NCBI GenBank assembly: GCA_927443375.1
Contig: CAKMKL010000161.1
Location: 1-53,081 of the forward strand
Source of the DNA: an uncultured Paenibacillus sp.
GTDB taxonomy: Bacteria; Bacillota; Bacilli; Paenibacillales; Paenibacillaceae
DNA: 53,081 nucleotides
Reading direction: 5' to 3'
Below the pieces are notes generated by a model, which saw only the letters and a list, made by a program, of their open reading frames with translations, was not told the DNA's origin and searched no databases. A program made the translations under genes and the position numbers. Shown here in pieces: positions 10,049-19,057 of this stretch (the first letter of the stretch is position 1; each line of letters begins with the position of its first letter).

Positions 10049-10247
10049 GATAAATCTCCTAGGAAATCGATTATAAGATAGTAAAACTGACGAGCAGCGT
10101 AATCTCTCTCTTTACTAATATCGACGATTCCGCCCGGAATGTATAGACATGTAACGGAATAAACCTACATGCCGGACCAACCTCCTGAACTCCATGTGCA
10201 TTATCATAGAAGCCGGCGGATAATTAGGGGCCTGCTTAAGAGAAATG

Positions 10248-10269
10248 GCGACCCCGAAAGGGGTCGCCT
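10248..10269. terminator. Strong stem-loop, possible terminator for the GH51 gene
   Basis: Perfect 9-bp stem GGCGACCCC-GAAA-GGGGTCGCC with GNRA loop. Confidence 0.55.
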
Positions 10270-10320
10270 GATTCCATTTCCGGTAAATTACCGGAGGATA
10301 TACTAAAACTTATGGATAAC

Positions 10321-10348
10321 TTACGCCTTACGCCTTACGCCTTACGCC
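10321..10348. repeat. 7-bp tandem repeat (TTACGCC)x4 over the GH51 stop codon
   Basis: ttacgccttacgccttacgccttacgcc read directly; minus-strand unit GGCGTAA carries the stop TAA. Confidence 0.95.
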
Positions 10349-13300
10349 TTTAAATCCAGCACCAGCACATTGACTGAGTTCGCCGGCAGGTTAAGAATGA
10401 CTGTATCCTTCTCGAGTGCTATTGCGCGCTCCTGCGGAACAATTCTTTCATTATTCTTCTGATTGACGTTAGGCACATGGACCAGCGAGGCATTGCCGGT
10501 TAACGTAATCAGCTTTGCAGCAGATTCTACGTTCAGCTCCTGAAGCCTCAGCTCGGTCACCTTCGCTACATCATCCGGGTTAACCAGCTTCACATAAACA
10601 TGCTCCGTATCCTTGGTAACCGAGTTAAACACTTCGCTGTTGTAGGCCTCCAGCTTATAATCGAGAACCTTGCTTGCCGCCCGGCCGTCTGTATACGAGC
10701 AGATCAGATTGCTGCCATTCTCACCGCCATAGTTAACAGTAATCGTGTAGTCGGTGTTGTCAGCGAGGGCTTCATAGCTGGCCGCTCTCAGGTTGCCCGC
10801 CGCCGTACTGGAGGAGTAATCTCCGAGTGTATACGCCTCTACACCGTCCTTGAAGACCTTGACGCCGGTAGCATTGCCGCCATAGCCGATGGCGTACTCG
10901 AGGACATTTTTATGTTCTGCTGAAATATCCGTTAACCCCACACCAACGTAGAAACCGTCTTCGCCTGCGGCCTTCGAGGCAACAACCTCCACTGTATAGT
11001 CACTCCAGCTGTCGTTCAGGAGGTACAGACCGTTCCGGCCGCCGCTTTGCGCCTTCAGCACAAGACCTTCGCCGGCTTGTAGCGAGCTGCCTGCAGAACC
11101 CGGGATGACCTGCCAAGCCGGATTCAGTTCCCGGGTGAAGTCTTGCTCAAGCAGGACACTGCCGTCTTTGTTAGAAGTTACAGTCACCCGTTTCACCAGC
11201 ACCTCAGCATTGCCTGCGGCAATTTCAATCCCGCCATGCGGGACGAGTGCGGCAGGTTTGCCGTTTTTATATGTGGAGAAGGAGGTCGCCAGTACTTTAT
11301 TGCCCAGATATTTGGCGTAGAGCTGCTGCACATAATAGTTCGGCGTGAACCAGACGGTCTCATCATCAAACCAGATGCAGTCCGGGGTCCAGCGGTACGT
11401 GCCGTCCGTCAGCACTTTGTTGAACAGTGGCGCATAAGCGGCCAGCAGGACAACGTCAGCATTATTTTCAAAGCCCGTCATGACCGCAGCCTCGGCGACT
11501 GCACCGGCCAGCGTATTTTTATCTGTGGAAGCATATTCTCCGACGAATACCTTGGAGGTTTCCTTCCAGTCTATACTGCCATCTGCCTGATAAGCTCTAT
11601 AGTAGTAGTTATACCGGTCCGCATTCTTGAGCAGGTACTCGTTGGAACGGTAATAGTGCTCGTCTGCAATAGTATCCATGTAGTTCGGCTGATCTTTGTA
11701 CCAGGTCACCGTTTCTTGAATGACCTTCTGCCCGTCGGCAAAAGCGACCTCCGCCGAACCACTCAGATTACCGCTGAGGAATTTCCAGCCCTGCTGGTAG
11801 GCATCGTCATCCGCCTGTGCACCGACTGTAGAGATAATGTGCAGCGTATAGCCCGGATAGTTCCGTTCCATGTAAGCATCAATAGAGGTCTTGAACACTT
11901 CGAAGTTAGCAAAAAATTCCGTCCCCCAGTTCTCATTGCCGACGCCCAGGTAACGCAGGTCAAACGGAGCTTCATGGCCCATCTTCTTGCGCATGGCCGC
12001 CCACTCATTGTGCTCGAAGTCCATGCTGATGGCGAAGTCGATCAGATCCGTAAAGTTCTTAATATAGTAATCGCGGAGCTCCCCGCCTGCAGGGTGGGCA
12101 TAATCCGAACGGGCCTGGCACAGCACACCGCAGGCCATTACCGGAAGCGGAGTAGCATTCAGGTCTTCAGCCAGCTGGAAATATTCCATATAGCCCAGAC
12201 CCATGGTCATCATGTAGCCCCAGACGTTAAAATTCTCTTTGCGCAGCTCAATGTCGCCGATCGAATCCTTCCAGTCGTAGACATTCTCCCAGATGAAGGA
12301 GCCTTCCGAGATGCAGCCGCCCGGGAAACGCAGGAACTTCGGATGCATATCGACGAGCGCGTTCACCAGATCTTTTCTCAGCCTGTAGTTCGGGTTGCCA
12401 TTATAGTTGGAATGGGCCGACTGCGAACGCGGTTCTTCTCCCGCACCCCAGACATCACGCGGCATAAGCGAGACCATATCGATGGAGATCTCACCGCCGA
12501 AGGTCAGCGCCAGCTGGCCCAGAACTGTAGAAGAGCCCGTTAATACGATCCCCGGTTCCACCCCGTATTTCTTCCAGGTGTTCCCGCCTTCAACTTCTAC
12601 GGTGACAGCATCGCTGATTGCCTTGCCGTCCGTATCTTGAAGCTGGAGTGTAATTGTACCCGCCGACTCCGCCTTTGCCCAGATCGTGAAATCATACTTC
12701 TCGCCTGTCTTGACCGACATCGCACAGTGCTGGTTGGAATCGGCAAACCCGCGGTTACGGATCGTTGCTCCGTCCGCTACTGTCACGTAATAGGAGTTTA
12801 CGTCCTTATCGGTGATCCCGAAGAATTCATTTAAGCCGCCGTGATGCTGCAGAGCCATCTTATCTGTATCACCGGACCAGGCGAACAGCGGCTCCCGGTT
12901 CCGTCCGGTGGAGCAGCCGCATTCGCCGGAGGCATGGGAATAAGTATCAAAGGCAAAGGATTCGAACGAACGGTTCTGCACCAGCTCCGCATAGATTCCG
13001 CCATCGGCCGCATTATTAATGTCCTCATAGAATAGGCCGTACATCACTTCGCTGACATCCAGCACTTCCTGATTGCCATGAATGGTCAGCGTGTAAGGCG
13101 GCAGATGCTGCGGAAGCACCGAAACGGCAAAGCTTTTCTCAATCGAAACTGGTCCTCTGCTTAGTACAGCGGTAATCGTTACTGGCTGTGCTGAGTCTAT
13201 CTGCTGAATCTGCCCCTGATTAGACAGCACCGCAGGCTGGCTCGATGCCCAGGTTACGTTCACTTTTCCGCCCATTAGTGCTGACGGCAACGTCAGGTCT

Positions 13301-14082
13301 TCCGTAACAATTGAGGTCGGGAACGACAGATACTTGTCTCTGGCCAGCTTCACGATCTCTTCATCCGTTAAGGACTCGCACATCACTTCTATAACCTCGT
13401 CCATCGACAGCCCGGCCTTATATATCCGCAGATCGGAGAGCGATCCGGCAAAATCGGCATCGGCCTCATACTGCGAACGGCCAATAAAGTTCCGGCTGTA
13501 GTTATCTGCATCCGTAAACGAATCGAACCATCTGCGCAGCTGGGCGTAGTTGCCGCTGGAAGTCTGGCTGATCGAGCCGTCGGCCACCGCCTCCCCGTTC
13601 ACATACACCACAGGACCTGCGCTGCTTAAGGTGCCGCCTTGGGTTCCGAGTACAGACAAGGCAATGTGCATCCACTCGCCGCCGGCGAAGCCCCTGCCCG
13701 GATCAACAACCAGATCGCCGCCGGCCGACAGCGTTCCCCGCAGGTTACGGGTCAGGAACAGGTAAGGTCCTGCTTCCCCCTTGCCAAAGTCAAAAATTCG
13801 CTCCCAGACATTTGCGCCCTTGCCGAAGTGGACCCACGCCGCTACCGTCACGCCCGTGTTGTCGCTTACATCCTTAAGCAGATCAGCAGGCAGCTGGACG
13901 TAGGAAGTGCCGCTGGCCCCTCCCGCAAACGTTACAGCCATCCGGCCGTTTACCTCAGAGACTGCTGGTGCCGCTTGACCGGAAGCCACTCCATCCCGCC
14001 CCTGGCCGGAGCTGTCTTTACCGGTATGTGCCGCCTCCTCAAACTTGTAATGGGCAATGATCTGATCACGGAAATTAGTCAT
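10342..14082 (-). CDS. GH51-like alpha-L-arabinofuranosidase with N-terminal LamG-like domain and Ig-like module
   Basis: LSEVMYGLFYEDINNAADGGIYAELVQNRSFE, RFPGGCISEG, GVGNENWG, ADEHYYRS typical of GH51; N-terminal DQIIAHYKFEEAAHTGKDSSGQGRDG (LamG_3-like). No signal peptide visible. Confidence 0.9.
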   Translation of the reverse strand: MTNFRDQIIAHYKFEEAAHTGKDSSGQGRDGVASGQAAPAVSEVNGRMAVTFAGGASGTSYVQLPADLLKDVSDNTGVTVAAWVHFGKGANVWERIFDFGKGEAGPYLFLTRNLRGTLSAGGDLVVDPGRGFAGGEWMHIALSVLGTQGGTLSSAGPVVYVNGEAVADGSISQTSSGNYAQLRRWFDSFTDADNYSRNFIGRSQYEADADFAGSLSDLRIYKAGLSMDEVIEVMCESLTDEEIVKLARDKYLSFPTSIVTEDLTLPSALMGGKVNVTWASSQPAVLSNQGQIQQIDSAQPVTITAVLSRGPVSIEKSFAVSVLPQHLPPYTLTIHGNQEVLDVSEVMYGLFYEDINNAADGGIYAELVQNRSFESFAFDTYSHASGECGCSTGRNREPLFAWSGDTDKMALQHHGGLNEFFGITDKDVNSYYVTVADGATIRNRGFADSNQHCAMSVKTGEKYDFTIWAKAESAGTITLQLQDTDGKAISDAVTVEVEGGNTWKKYGVEPGIVLTGSSTVLGQLALTFGGEISIDMVSLMPRDVWGAGEEPRSQSAHSNYNGNPNYRLRKDLVNALVDMHPKFLRFPGGCISEGSFIWENVYDWKDSIGDIELRKENFNVWGYMMTMGLGYMEYFQLAEDLNATPLPVMACGVLCQARSDYAHPAGGELRDYYIKNFTDLIDFAISMDFEHNEWAAMRKKMGHEAPFDLRYLGVGNENWGTEFFANFEVFKTSIDAYMERNYPGYTLHIISTVGAQADDDAYQQGWKFLSGNLSGSAEVAFADGQKVIQETVTWYKDQPNYMDTIADEHYYRSNEYLLKNADRYNYYYRAYQADGSIDWKETSKVFVGEYASTDKNTLAGAVAEAAVMTGFENNADVVLLAAYAPLFNKVLTDGTYRWTPDCIWFDDETVWFTPNYYVQQLYAKYLGNKVLATSFSTYKNGKPAALVPHGGIEIAAGNAEVLVKRVTVTSNKDGSVLLEQDFTRELNPAWQVIPGSAGSSLQAGEGLVLKAQSGGRNGLYLLNDSWSDYTVEVVASKAAGEDGFYVGVGLTDISAEHKNVLEYAIGYGGNATGVKVFKDGVEAYTLGDYSSSTAAGNLRAASYEALADNTDYTITVNYGGENGSNLICSYTDGRAASKVLDYKLEAYNSEVFNSVTKDTEHVYVKLVNPDDVAKVTELRLQELNVESAAKLITLTGNASLVHVPNVNQKNNERIVPQERAIALEKDTVILNLPANSVNVLVLDLKA

Positions 14083-14286
14083 TATGGTCTCTCCCTGTCA
14101 TTTATTTAATATAAATATAAATCAATTCATAAATATAAATAGTATACTGATATACTACCCTAACCTGCGCACCTTTCTCAACTGTTAATTGTGAACACAT
14201 CGAATCAATTTTTTGTCCGGATAGCACAAGCCGTCTGTCATTCCCTGTGTACTATAGTAGTAAACAGGAAGGCGAGGTGATCCTTG

Positions 14287-14709
14287 ATGGGAAATTCAGC
14301 AAAGGTCCGTAAGCAGGCCAAACAGCTTAAAGGCCGCAAGGTCTGCATTACGCTGCAAAACGGCCAGACGTACGTAGGATGGATAACCGGCTGTGAAAAG
14401 GAGGCTGTGATCCTCTCCGCCGGGCCGCGCAACCGTTCCAAACCGGGAAGAACAGCCTCCCGCGCAGAGCGGGCGGAAGTGTCCGCGTTCATGCCGCTTC
14501 TGGGGCCGCTGCTTGGCGGCATGGGCGGCATGGGCGGAGCCGGCGGTGCCGGAAGTGCCGGAGGAGCAGGGCTGGGCGGCATCATGGGCGGCGGACTGCG
14601 TTTCTTCGGGATGATTCAGCGGGCAATGCCTGTCGTGAAGATGGGCTACGGCATGATCAAGCAGATCCGGCCGTTTATGGAGGGGCTTAAGGGACTCATG
14701 GGCAAATAA
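14287..14709 (+). CDS. Small glycine-rich protein with LSm-like N-terminus
   Basis: MGNSAKVRKQAKQLKGRKVCITLQNGQTYVGWITGCEKEAVILSAG...GGMGGMGGAGGAGSAGGAGLGGIMGGG. AGGTGA SD upstream; followed by a terminator. Confidence 0.75.
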   Translation: MGNSAKVRKQAKQLKGRKVCITLQNGQTYVGWITGCEKEAVILSAGPRNRSKPGRTASRAERAEVSAFMPLLGPLLGGMGGMGGAGGAGSAGGAGLGGIMGGGLRFFGMIQRAMPVVKMGYGMIKQIRPFMEGLKGLMGK

Positions 14710-14713
14710 CAGC

Positions 14714-14765
14714 AAAAGGACTGTTCCGTCCGCCATGACACCGGCGGTTTGGAACAGTCCTTTTT
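14714..14765 (+). terminator. Rho-independent terminator
   Basis: AAAAGGACTGTTCC ... GGAACAGTCCTTTTT. Confidence 0.85.
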
Positions 14766-14787
14766 GGGGCGGCAGCTATTATATTTA

Positions 14788-15387
14788 TTACTTCATATAC
14801 AAGTTAACAAGCTCATAGCATCTGTCTTTCGTGATACCTGATTGTACGGATACATATTCCAGCGGCTCCATGGTTCCGCCTTCAAACTTTAACGATGCTT
14901 CACCGGCGGTTTCGTCCCTGTAGGTAATCCAGGCTAACTGCTTTTCTTTGAGATCGGCCATTTCGCTTGCAGGCAGCTGCTGTTTGAGCTCTGTATAGAT
15001 CTCATTTAAAGCCTTATCCCAGCGTTGATACTCCTCCGTCGCAGCATCAATCATGGAGACCGTCGTTCCCTCATCATACAAGCTTTGCAGATCCTTAAGT
15101 CCGGCTTCTATAGCATCCAGCTTGGCGATATACTCCTGCTGTGTCCCGGTAACAGCCGGTGGCTGTCCGGCAGCTGGAGAAGCCGCGGGAGCAGTTGCTG
15201 GTTGTGCAGTTGCCTCGGGCTGGGCATTATCAGGTGCGGCAGTTGCCGGTGCCGTAGAAGCTGGTGCTGCGGTCTCTTGTACAGCTTGGCTTGCTTCAGC
15301 AGATGTGTTCTTGGTATCCGTGTTATTACTACAGCCGGCCAGTGCCAGACCGCTTACTAATATCGTCAAAAGCATTGCTTTTCTCAT
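14788..15387 (-). CDS. Lipoprotein with LprI/DUF1311-like C-terminal domain
   Basis: MRKAMLLTILVSGLALAGCSNN lipobox; Ala/Pro-rich linker; KEKQLAWITYRDETAGEASLKFEGGTMEPLEYVSVQSGITKDRCYEL resembles DUF1311. Start chosen at internal ATG. Confidence 0.8.
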   Translation of the reverse strand: MRKAMLLTILVSGLALAGCSNNTDTKNTSAEASQAVQETAAPASTAPATAAPDNAQPEATAQPATAPAASPAAGQPPAVTGTQQEYIAKLDAIEAGLKDLQSLYDEGTTVSMIDAATEEYQRWDKALNEIYTELKQQLPASEMADLKEKQLAWITYRDETAGEASLKFEGGTMEPLEYVSVQSGITKDRCYELVNLYMK

Positions 15388-15497
15388 ATCTGCTCTCAGC
15401 TCCCTTAGCGTTATGATCAAATGTCAGAGTACGTCCGCTATATCCTTAAGACGAAACTGGAGGCGGATTGTTGCCTTATCTTATTAATTACACAGAA

Positions 15498-15540
15498 AAG
15501 CCCCAAACATCCCGGACGAGGCCAGGGTGTCTTGGGGCTT
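15498..15540. terminator. Hairpin terminator
   Basis: AAGCCCCAA ... TTGGGGCTT. Confidence 0.6.
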
Positions 15541-15567
15541 GTCTTATCATCTCATGTGCGGGCTAAC

Positions 15568-18354
15568 CTAGACCTGCTTGAATTCAATCCATTCAATCTG
15601 CATGCCCGGCTTAATATGCTCGAACTTCATTTCATACAGGCCTGCTTCCAGCTCAGCCTTCACCAGCTTCAGCTGAATCCAATGGCCATCCGTCCCGTTC
15701 GTTTGAACGGTTGTCAGCACCTGGCCGTTAAGGGTCACGTTGCAGGCGCTCTGCGCCAGCTCGGTGTCCAGAGACATCACGCGGGCGAAGAGCCGGTACA
15801 CACCGGCCTGTTCAACCTTCATGAGCGTCCCTCCCTCAGCCGCCAGCTTAATCTGTCCTTGCCCGGACACGGATTGTGCCTGCTGCTCTGACAGTAAGGG
15901 ATTAGCGGTGAAAGCTTCCACATTCTCTTCAATCACCTGATCTCTGGAGAACACCGGTGCCTGCATAATGAACTCGCAGATATTGATGGCATTGCGCTGC
16001 AGCTCACCACGGGTAAGCGTACCGTCCGCCAGGGAGTTGATCGTATTATCGCCATAGGCATTGGTCTCTGCACCATAGTTGCTGACCACCATGTACAGGT
16101 CATTCTGGGCGCGGACCATCCAGTTCATAAACTTGCGGTCTGGAGCCCCTCCCTGAACAACATCGTTCATAACCGCCCACCAGTCGGTCATCACAATGCC
16201 TTGGAAGCCCCATTCCCCGCGCAGGATCGTGGTGTTGAGGTCGTAGTTGGACGCCGCCCAGTGACCGTTTACCGGGTTGTACGAGGTCATGATCGAGTTC
16301 GCACCGCCTTCTTTGACGGCGATTTCGAAGCCTTTCAGATAAATCTCGCGCAGCGCGCGTTCAGATACCACCGCATCGACCTTGCTGCGGTATTTCTCCT
16401 GGTTGTTGCAGGCAAAATGCTTCAGCGTAGCATTAGAGCCGCCTGTATGGATCCCGCGGGTGCAGGCAGCAGCGAATACTCCGGAGATTAGCGGATCCTC
16501 CGAGAAATATTCAAAGTTCCGCCCGTTCAGCGGGCTGCGGCGGATGTTAAGACCCGGTCCCAGCAGGGTGTCGATGTTGTTTCTCAGCAGCTCCTGGCCT
16601 TCCATGACGTACAGCTGTTCGACCAGCTCCGCATTCCAGGTTGCCGCAAGCAGTGTACCGATCGCTACCTGGGTAGCCTTCTGCCCGCTGTCCATACGGA
16701 TACCGGAAGGGCCGTCCGACGTACAGGCCACCGGAATCCCGTAGCTGAACAGCTGATCGCTCACGCCGCCGAAGGCCGAAGCCGTACCCGGCGTAACGAG
16801 CGGACTGCTCATGCCTTCGCCTCTCACCAGTGCAGCCAGATCCTCATCGCTCAGCTGGGCGATGAATGCCTCCATGCTGGCTTTGCCTTCATGCACATCG
16901 CGGAGCTTGTAGCCCTGATCACCGGTCTGCGGCAGCGTCTGCGGCAGATTAGTCTCAATGCGTTTCGCCATATCAACCTTCCGCTTCGGCACTTCCACAT
17001 AAGTCAGCTCATACGTGCCATCTGCCTTGCGGGCTCCCGGCATCATTCTTGTAAAGCTCTGGGTCGGCGCCATTGCCTCCTGCAGCTGCTCCACCACTTC
17101 AAGCGTCTCCAGAATGTAGCCTTCTTGTCCTTCAACCGCAATAGCCTGTACCTTCTTCACGCTGGTTCCCGCATATAGACGGTAAGTTCCGGCTTCCAGC
17201 ACATACGCGGATGGATGTCCCGTCACACCGGCATCATCATAAGACGCCATGGAATGGAGGGCGAAGCTGAGGGTAAGCCGCTCCGATTGACCCGGCTGAA
17301 GCAGCCCGGTCTTGCCGAAGGCCGCCAGCGCTTTGACCGGTTGGCCCAGTTTGCCCTGCGGCGCTTCATAATAGACCTGTACAACTTCTTTTCCGGCATA
17401 CTCACTGCCTGTATTGGTTACGGTTACGTCAATCGACGCATAAGTCTTGCCGTCTTTAGCTGACAGCTTCGCTTCTTCCGGCTCTACACTGAAGGTAGTA
17501 TACGACAGCCCGTAACCAAATTCATATTGAACCTTCTCGGGGCAGAACGTTTCAAAATAACGGTAGCCCACATAAATATCTTCCTGGTACAGGTTGGTGA
17601 ACTCATTTCCATAATTAACCGTCGACGGATAATCCCCGATAGAATACGCAATCGTATCGGTCAGCTTACCGCTCGGCGTTACGTCTCCGGCCAGGACGTC
17701 GGCAATCGCATTGCCGCCTTCCATACCGCCCTGCCAGGAATAGATAACACAAGGAATCGGGTTGGCATAGCTATCGTTGTTCAGCCAGCTCATATCGATA
17801 ATGTTCGACACGTTCAGCACGACAACGGTTTGCTCGAAATGAGCCGTAACCTGCTTCAGCATCGCTTTTTCTTCATCATTCAGCTGATAGCTGCCCGGCT
17901 CGTCGGCATTATCCTGGTCTTCTCCGGCTGTACGGCCGATGACAATGATCGCCTTCTCAGACCGGCTTCTGGCCTGCTGAACCAGCTCATCCGACAGCGG
18001 CATTTCCTTCTGGTGCCAAGGTTCTGCTGCCCAGCCGCCTCCGCCATTGTCAAACGGATTCTGCCCGATCCACTGCTCATAGACCGCCGCCAGCTCCTCG
18101 TTGACCTTAATATTCTTGTTACCGCGCAGCCCGTCCAGCAGATTCGTCGTATAGGCAACATTCACACTTCCGCCTGATCCTGTACCGCTGCGGTAATAGT
18201 TCACTTGGGTTCTGCCAAAAACTGAAGCGGTTTCGTTCTTGCGGAGCGGCAGTATATTCCCTTCATTTTTCAATAGGACTGCGCCTTCTGCAGCGACTAC
18301 TCTGCTAAATTCAGCAAAGCCTTCTAATGGAATTCCAATTTTATCTGTGCTCAA
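15568..18354 (-). CDS. GH3 beta-glucosidase-like enzyme, reversed domain order
   Basis: N-terminal EGAVLLKNEGNILPLRKNETASVFGR (GH3 C-domain signature), FnIII-like middle, then TIM-barrel motifs GIPVACTSDGPSGIR, LGPGLNIRRSPLNGRNFEYFSEDP, LKHFACNNQE, GIVMTDWWAV. Confidence 0.92.
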   Translation of the reverse strand: MSTDKIGIPLEGFAEFSRVVAAEGAVLLKNEGNILPLRKNETASVFGRTQVNYYRSGTGSGGSVNVAYTTNLLDGLRGNKNIKVNEELAAVYEQWIGQNPFDNGGGGWAAEPWHQKEMPLSDELVQQARSRSEKAIIVIGRTAGEDQDNADEPGSYQLNDEEKAMLKQVTAHFEQTVVVLNVSNIIDMSWLNNDSYANPIPCVIYSWQGGMEGGNAIADVLAGDVTPSGKLTDTIAYSIGDYPSTVNYGNEFTNLYQEDIYVGYRYFETFCPEKVQYEFGYGLSYTTFSVEPEEAKLSAKDGKTYASIDVTVTNTGSEYAGKEVVQVYYEAPQGKLGQPVKALAAFGKTGLLQPGQSERLTLSFALHSMASYDDAGVTGHPSAYVLEAGTYRLYAGTSVKKVQAIAVEGQEGYILETLEVVEQLQEAMAPTQSFTRMMPGARKADGTYELTYVEVPKRKVDMAKRIETNLPQTLPQTGDQGYKLRDVHEGKASMEAFIAQLSDEDLAALVRGEGMSSPLVTPGTASAFGGVSDQLFSYGIPVACTSDGPSGIRMDSGQKATQVAIGTLLAATWNAELVEQLYVMEGQELLRNNIDTLLGPGLNIRRSPLNGRNFEYFSEDPLISGVFAAACTRGIHTGGSNATLKHFACNNQEKYRSKVDAVVSERALREIYLKGFEIAVKEGGANSIMTSYNPVNGHWAASNYDLNTTILRGEWGFQGIVMTDWWAVMNDVVQGGAPDRKFMNWMVRAQNDLYMVVSNYGAETNAYGDNTINSLADGTLTRGELQRNAINICEFIMQAPVFSRDQVIEENVEAFTANPLLSEQQAQSVSGQGQIKLAAEGGTLMKVEQAGVYRLFARVMSLDTELAQSACNVTLNGQVLTTVQTNGTDGHWIQLKLVKAELEAGLYEMKFEHIKPGMQIEWIEFKQV

Positions 18355-18531
18355 GTTGCTTCCTCCCGTTTCTCATGTCGCTATCCATTGCAGGTTCTAT
18401 AGAAAGGCGGTACAGCCCTCCCGAAAATTCTAATTTTCCACGAACCTATGCATACCCCTACTATAAAGAATCCCCTTTCAAGAATCAAAGGTTTGATAGA
18501 ATTGCTGCAAAGTTTCTTCAAAAAACGGCTA

Positions 18532-18554
18532 AAGCCCGCTCGGAGAGCGGGCTT
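18532..18554 (-). terminator. Hairpin terminator downstream of small membrane protein
   Basis: AAGCCCGCTC GGA GAGCGGGCTT. Confidence 0.65.
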
Positions 18555-18583
18555 GTAAATGCAGTCCAGACGGTACGCTCTTA

Positions 18584-18754
18584 TTATTTGCGGCGGCTCT
18601 TCATCATCCGGTTGTACATGATCAGCGCAGCAATAATCATCCCGATCATCGCCACACTGCCTGCCGATTCCGGCGTCATCCCAAACATAAGACAAATGGT
18701 GTTTACCAGGGTCCTCGTCACCAGTGCGACCAAAATCAGCATAAGCGGCCGCAT
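18584..18754 (-). CDS. Small hydrophobic membrane protein (~56 aa)
   Basis: MRPLMLILVALVTRTLVNTICLMFGMTPESAGSVAMIGMIIAALIMYNRMMKSRRK; AGAGGA SD before this ATG; terminator downstream. Confidence 0.65.
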   Translation of the reverse strand: MRPLMLILVALVTRTLVNTICLMFGMTPESAGSVAMIGMIIAALIMYNRMMKSRRK

Positions 18755-18851
18755 GATATTATATCCTCTCATTTATGCAACACTCCCAGTCTATTTTTCA
18801 AAGCATACGGTGCTCATTCTATCCCTATTAGCTGCTATTATAGCATAATCA

Positions 18852-18865
18852 GGTATGCGGTTACA
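18852..18865 (-). promoter_or_regulatory. Weak cre-like site upstream of the SBP gene
   Basis: Minus-strand TGTAACCGCATACC, 13/14 to TGNAANCGNWWNCA. Confidence 0.2.
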
Positions 18866-19057
18866 TTTTTGCTTCACGGCTACTGCAGAGCGAAGGATGA
18901 AATAGAACGTTTTAATGCATTTCCGCAGAATACGGCCTGACAATTGAAAAGTTATGTTCCATATTCCCCGTTATTTTGTTACTTCTGGCGCTTTTCCAGA
19001 TCTGCTATTCTTGATTTGCAACGACAATACAAGATTCACACAGGGAGGTTGTCGATT

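Noticed and set aside
11143-12543. 466 aa plus-strand ORF
   Set aside because: Antisense to the well-supported GH51 gene; composition is a mirror of its codon usage and no family recognised.
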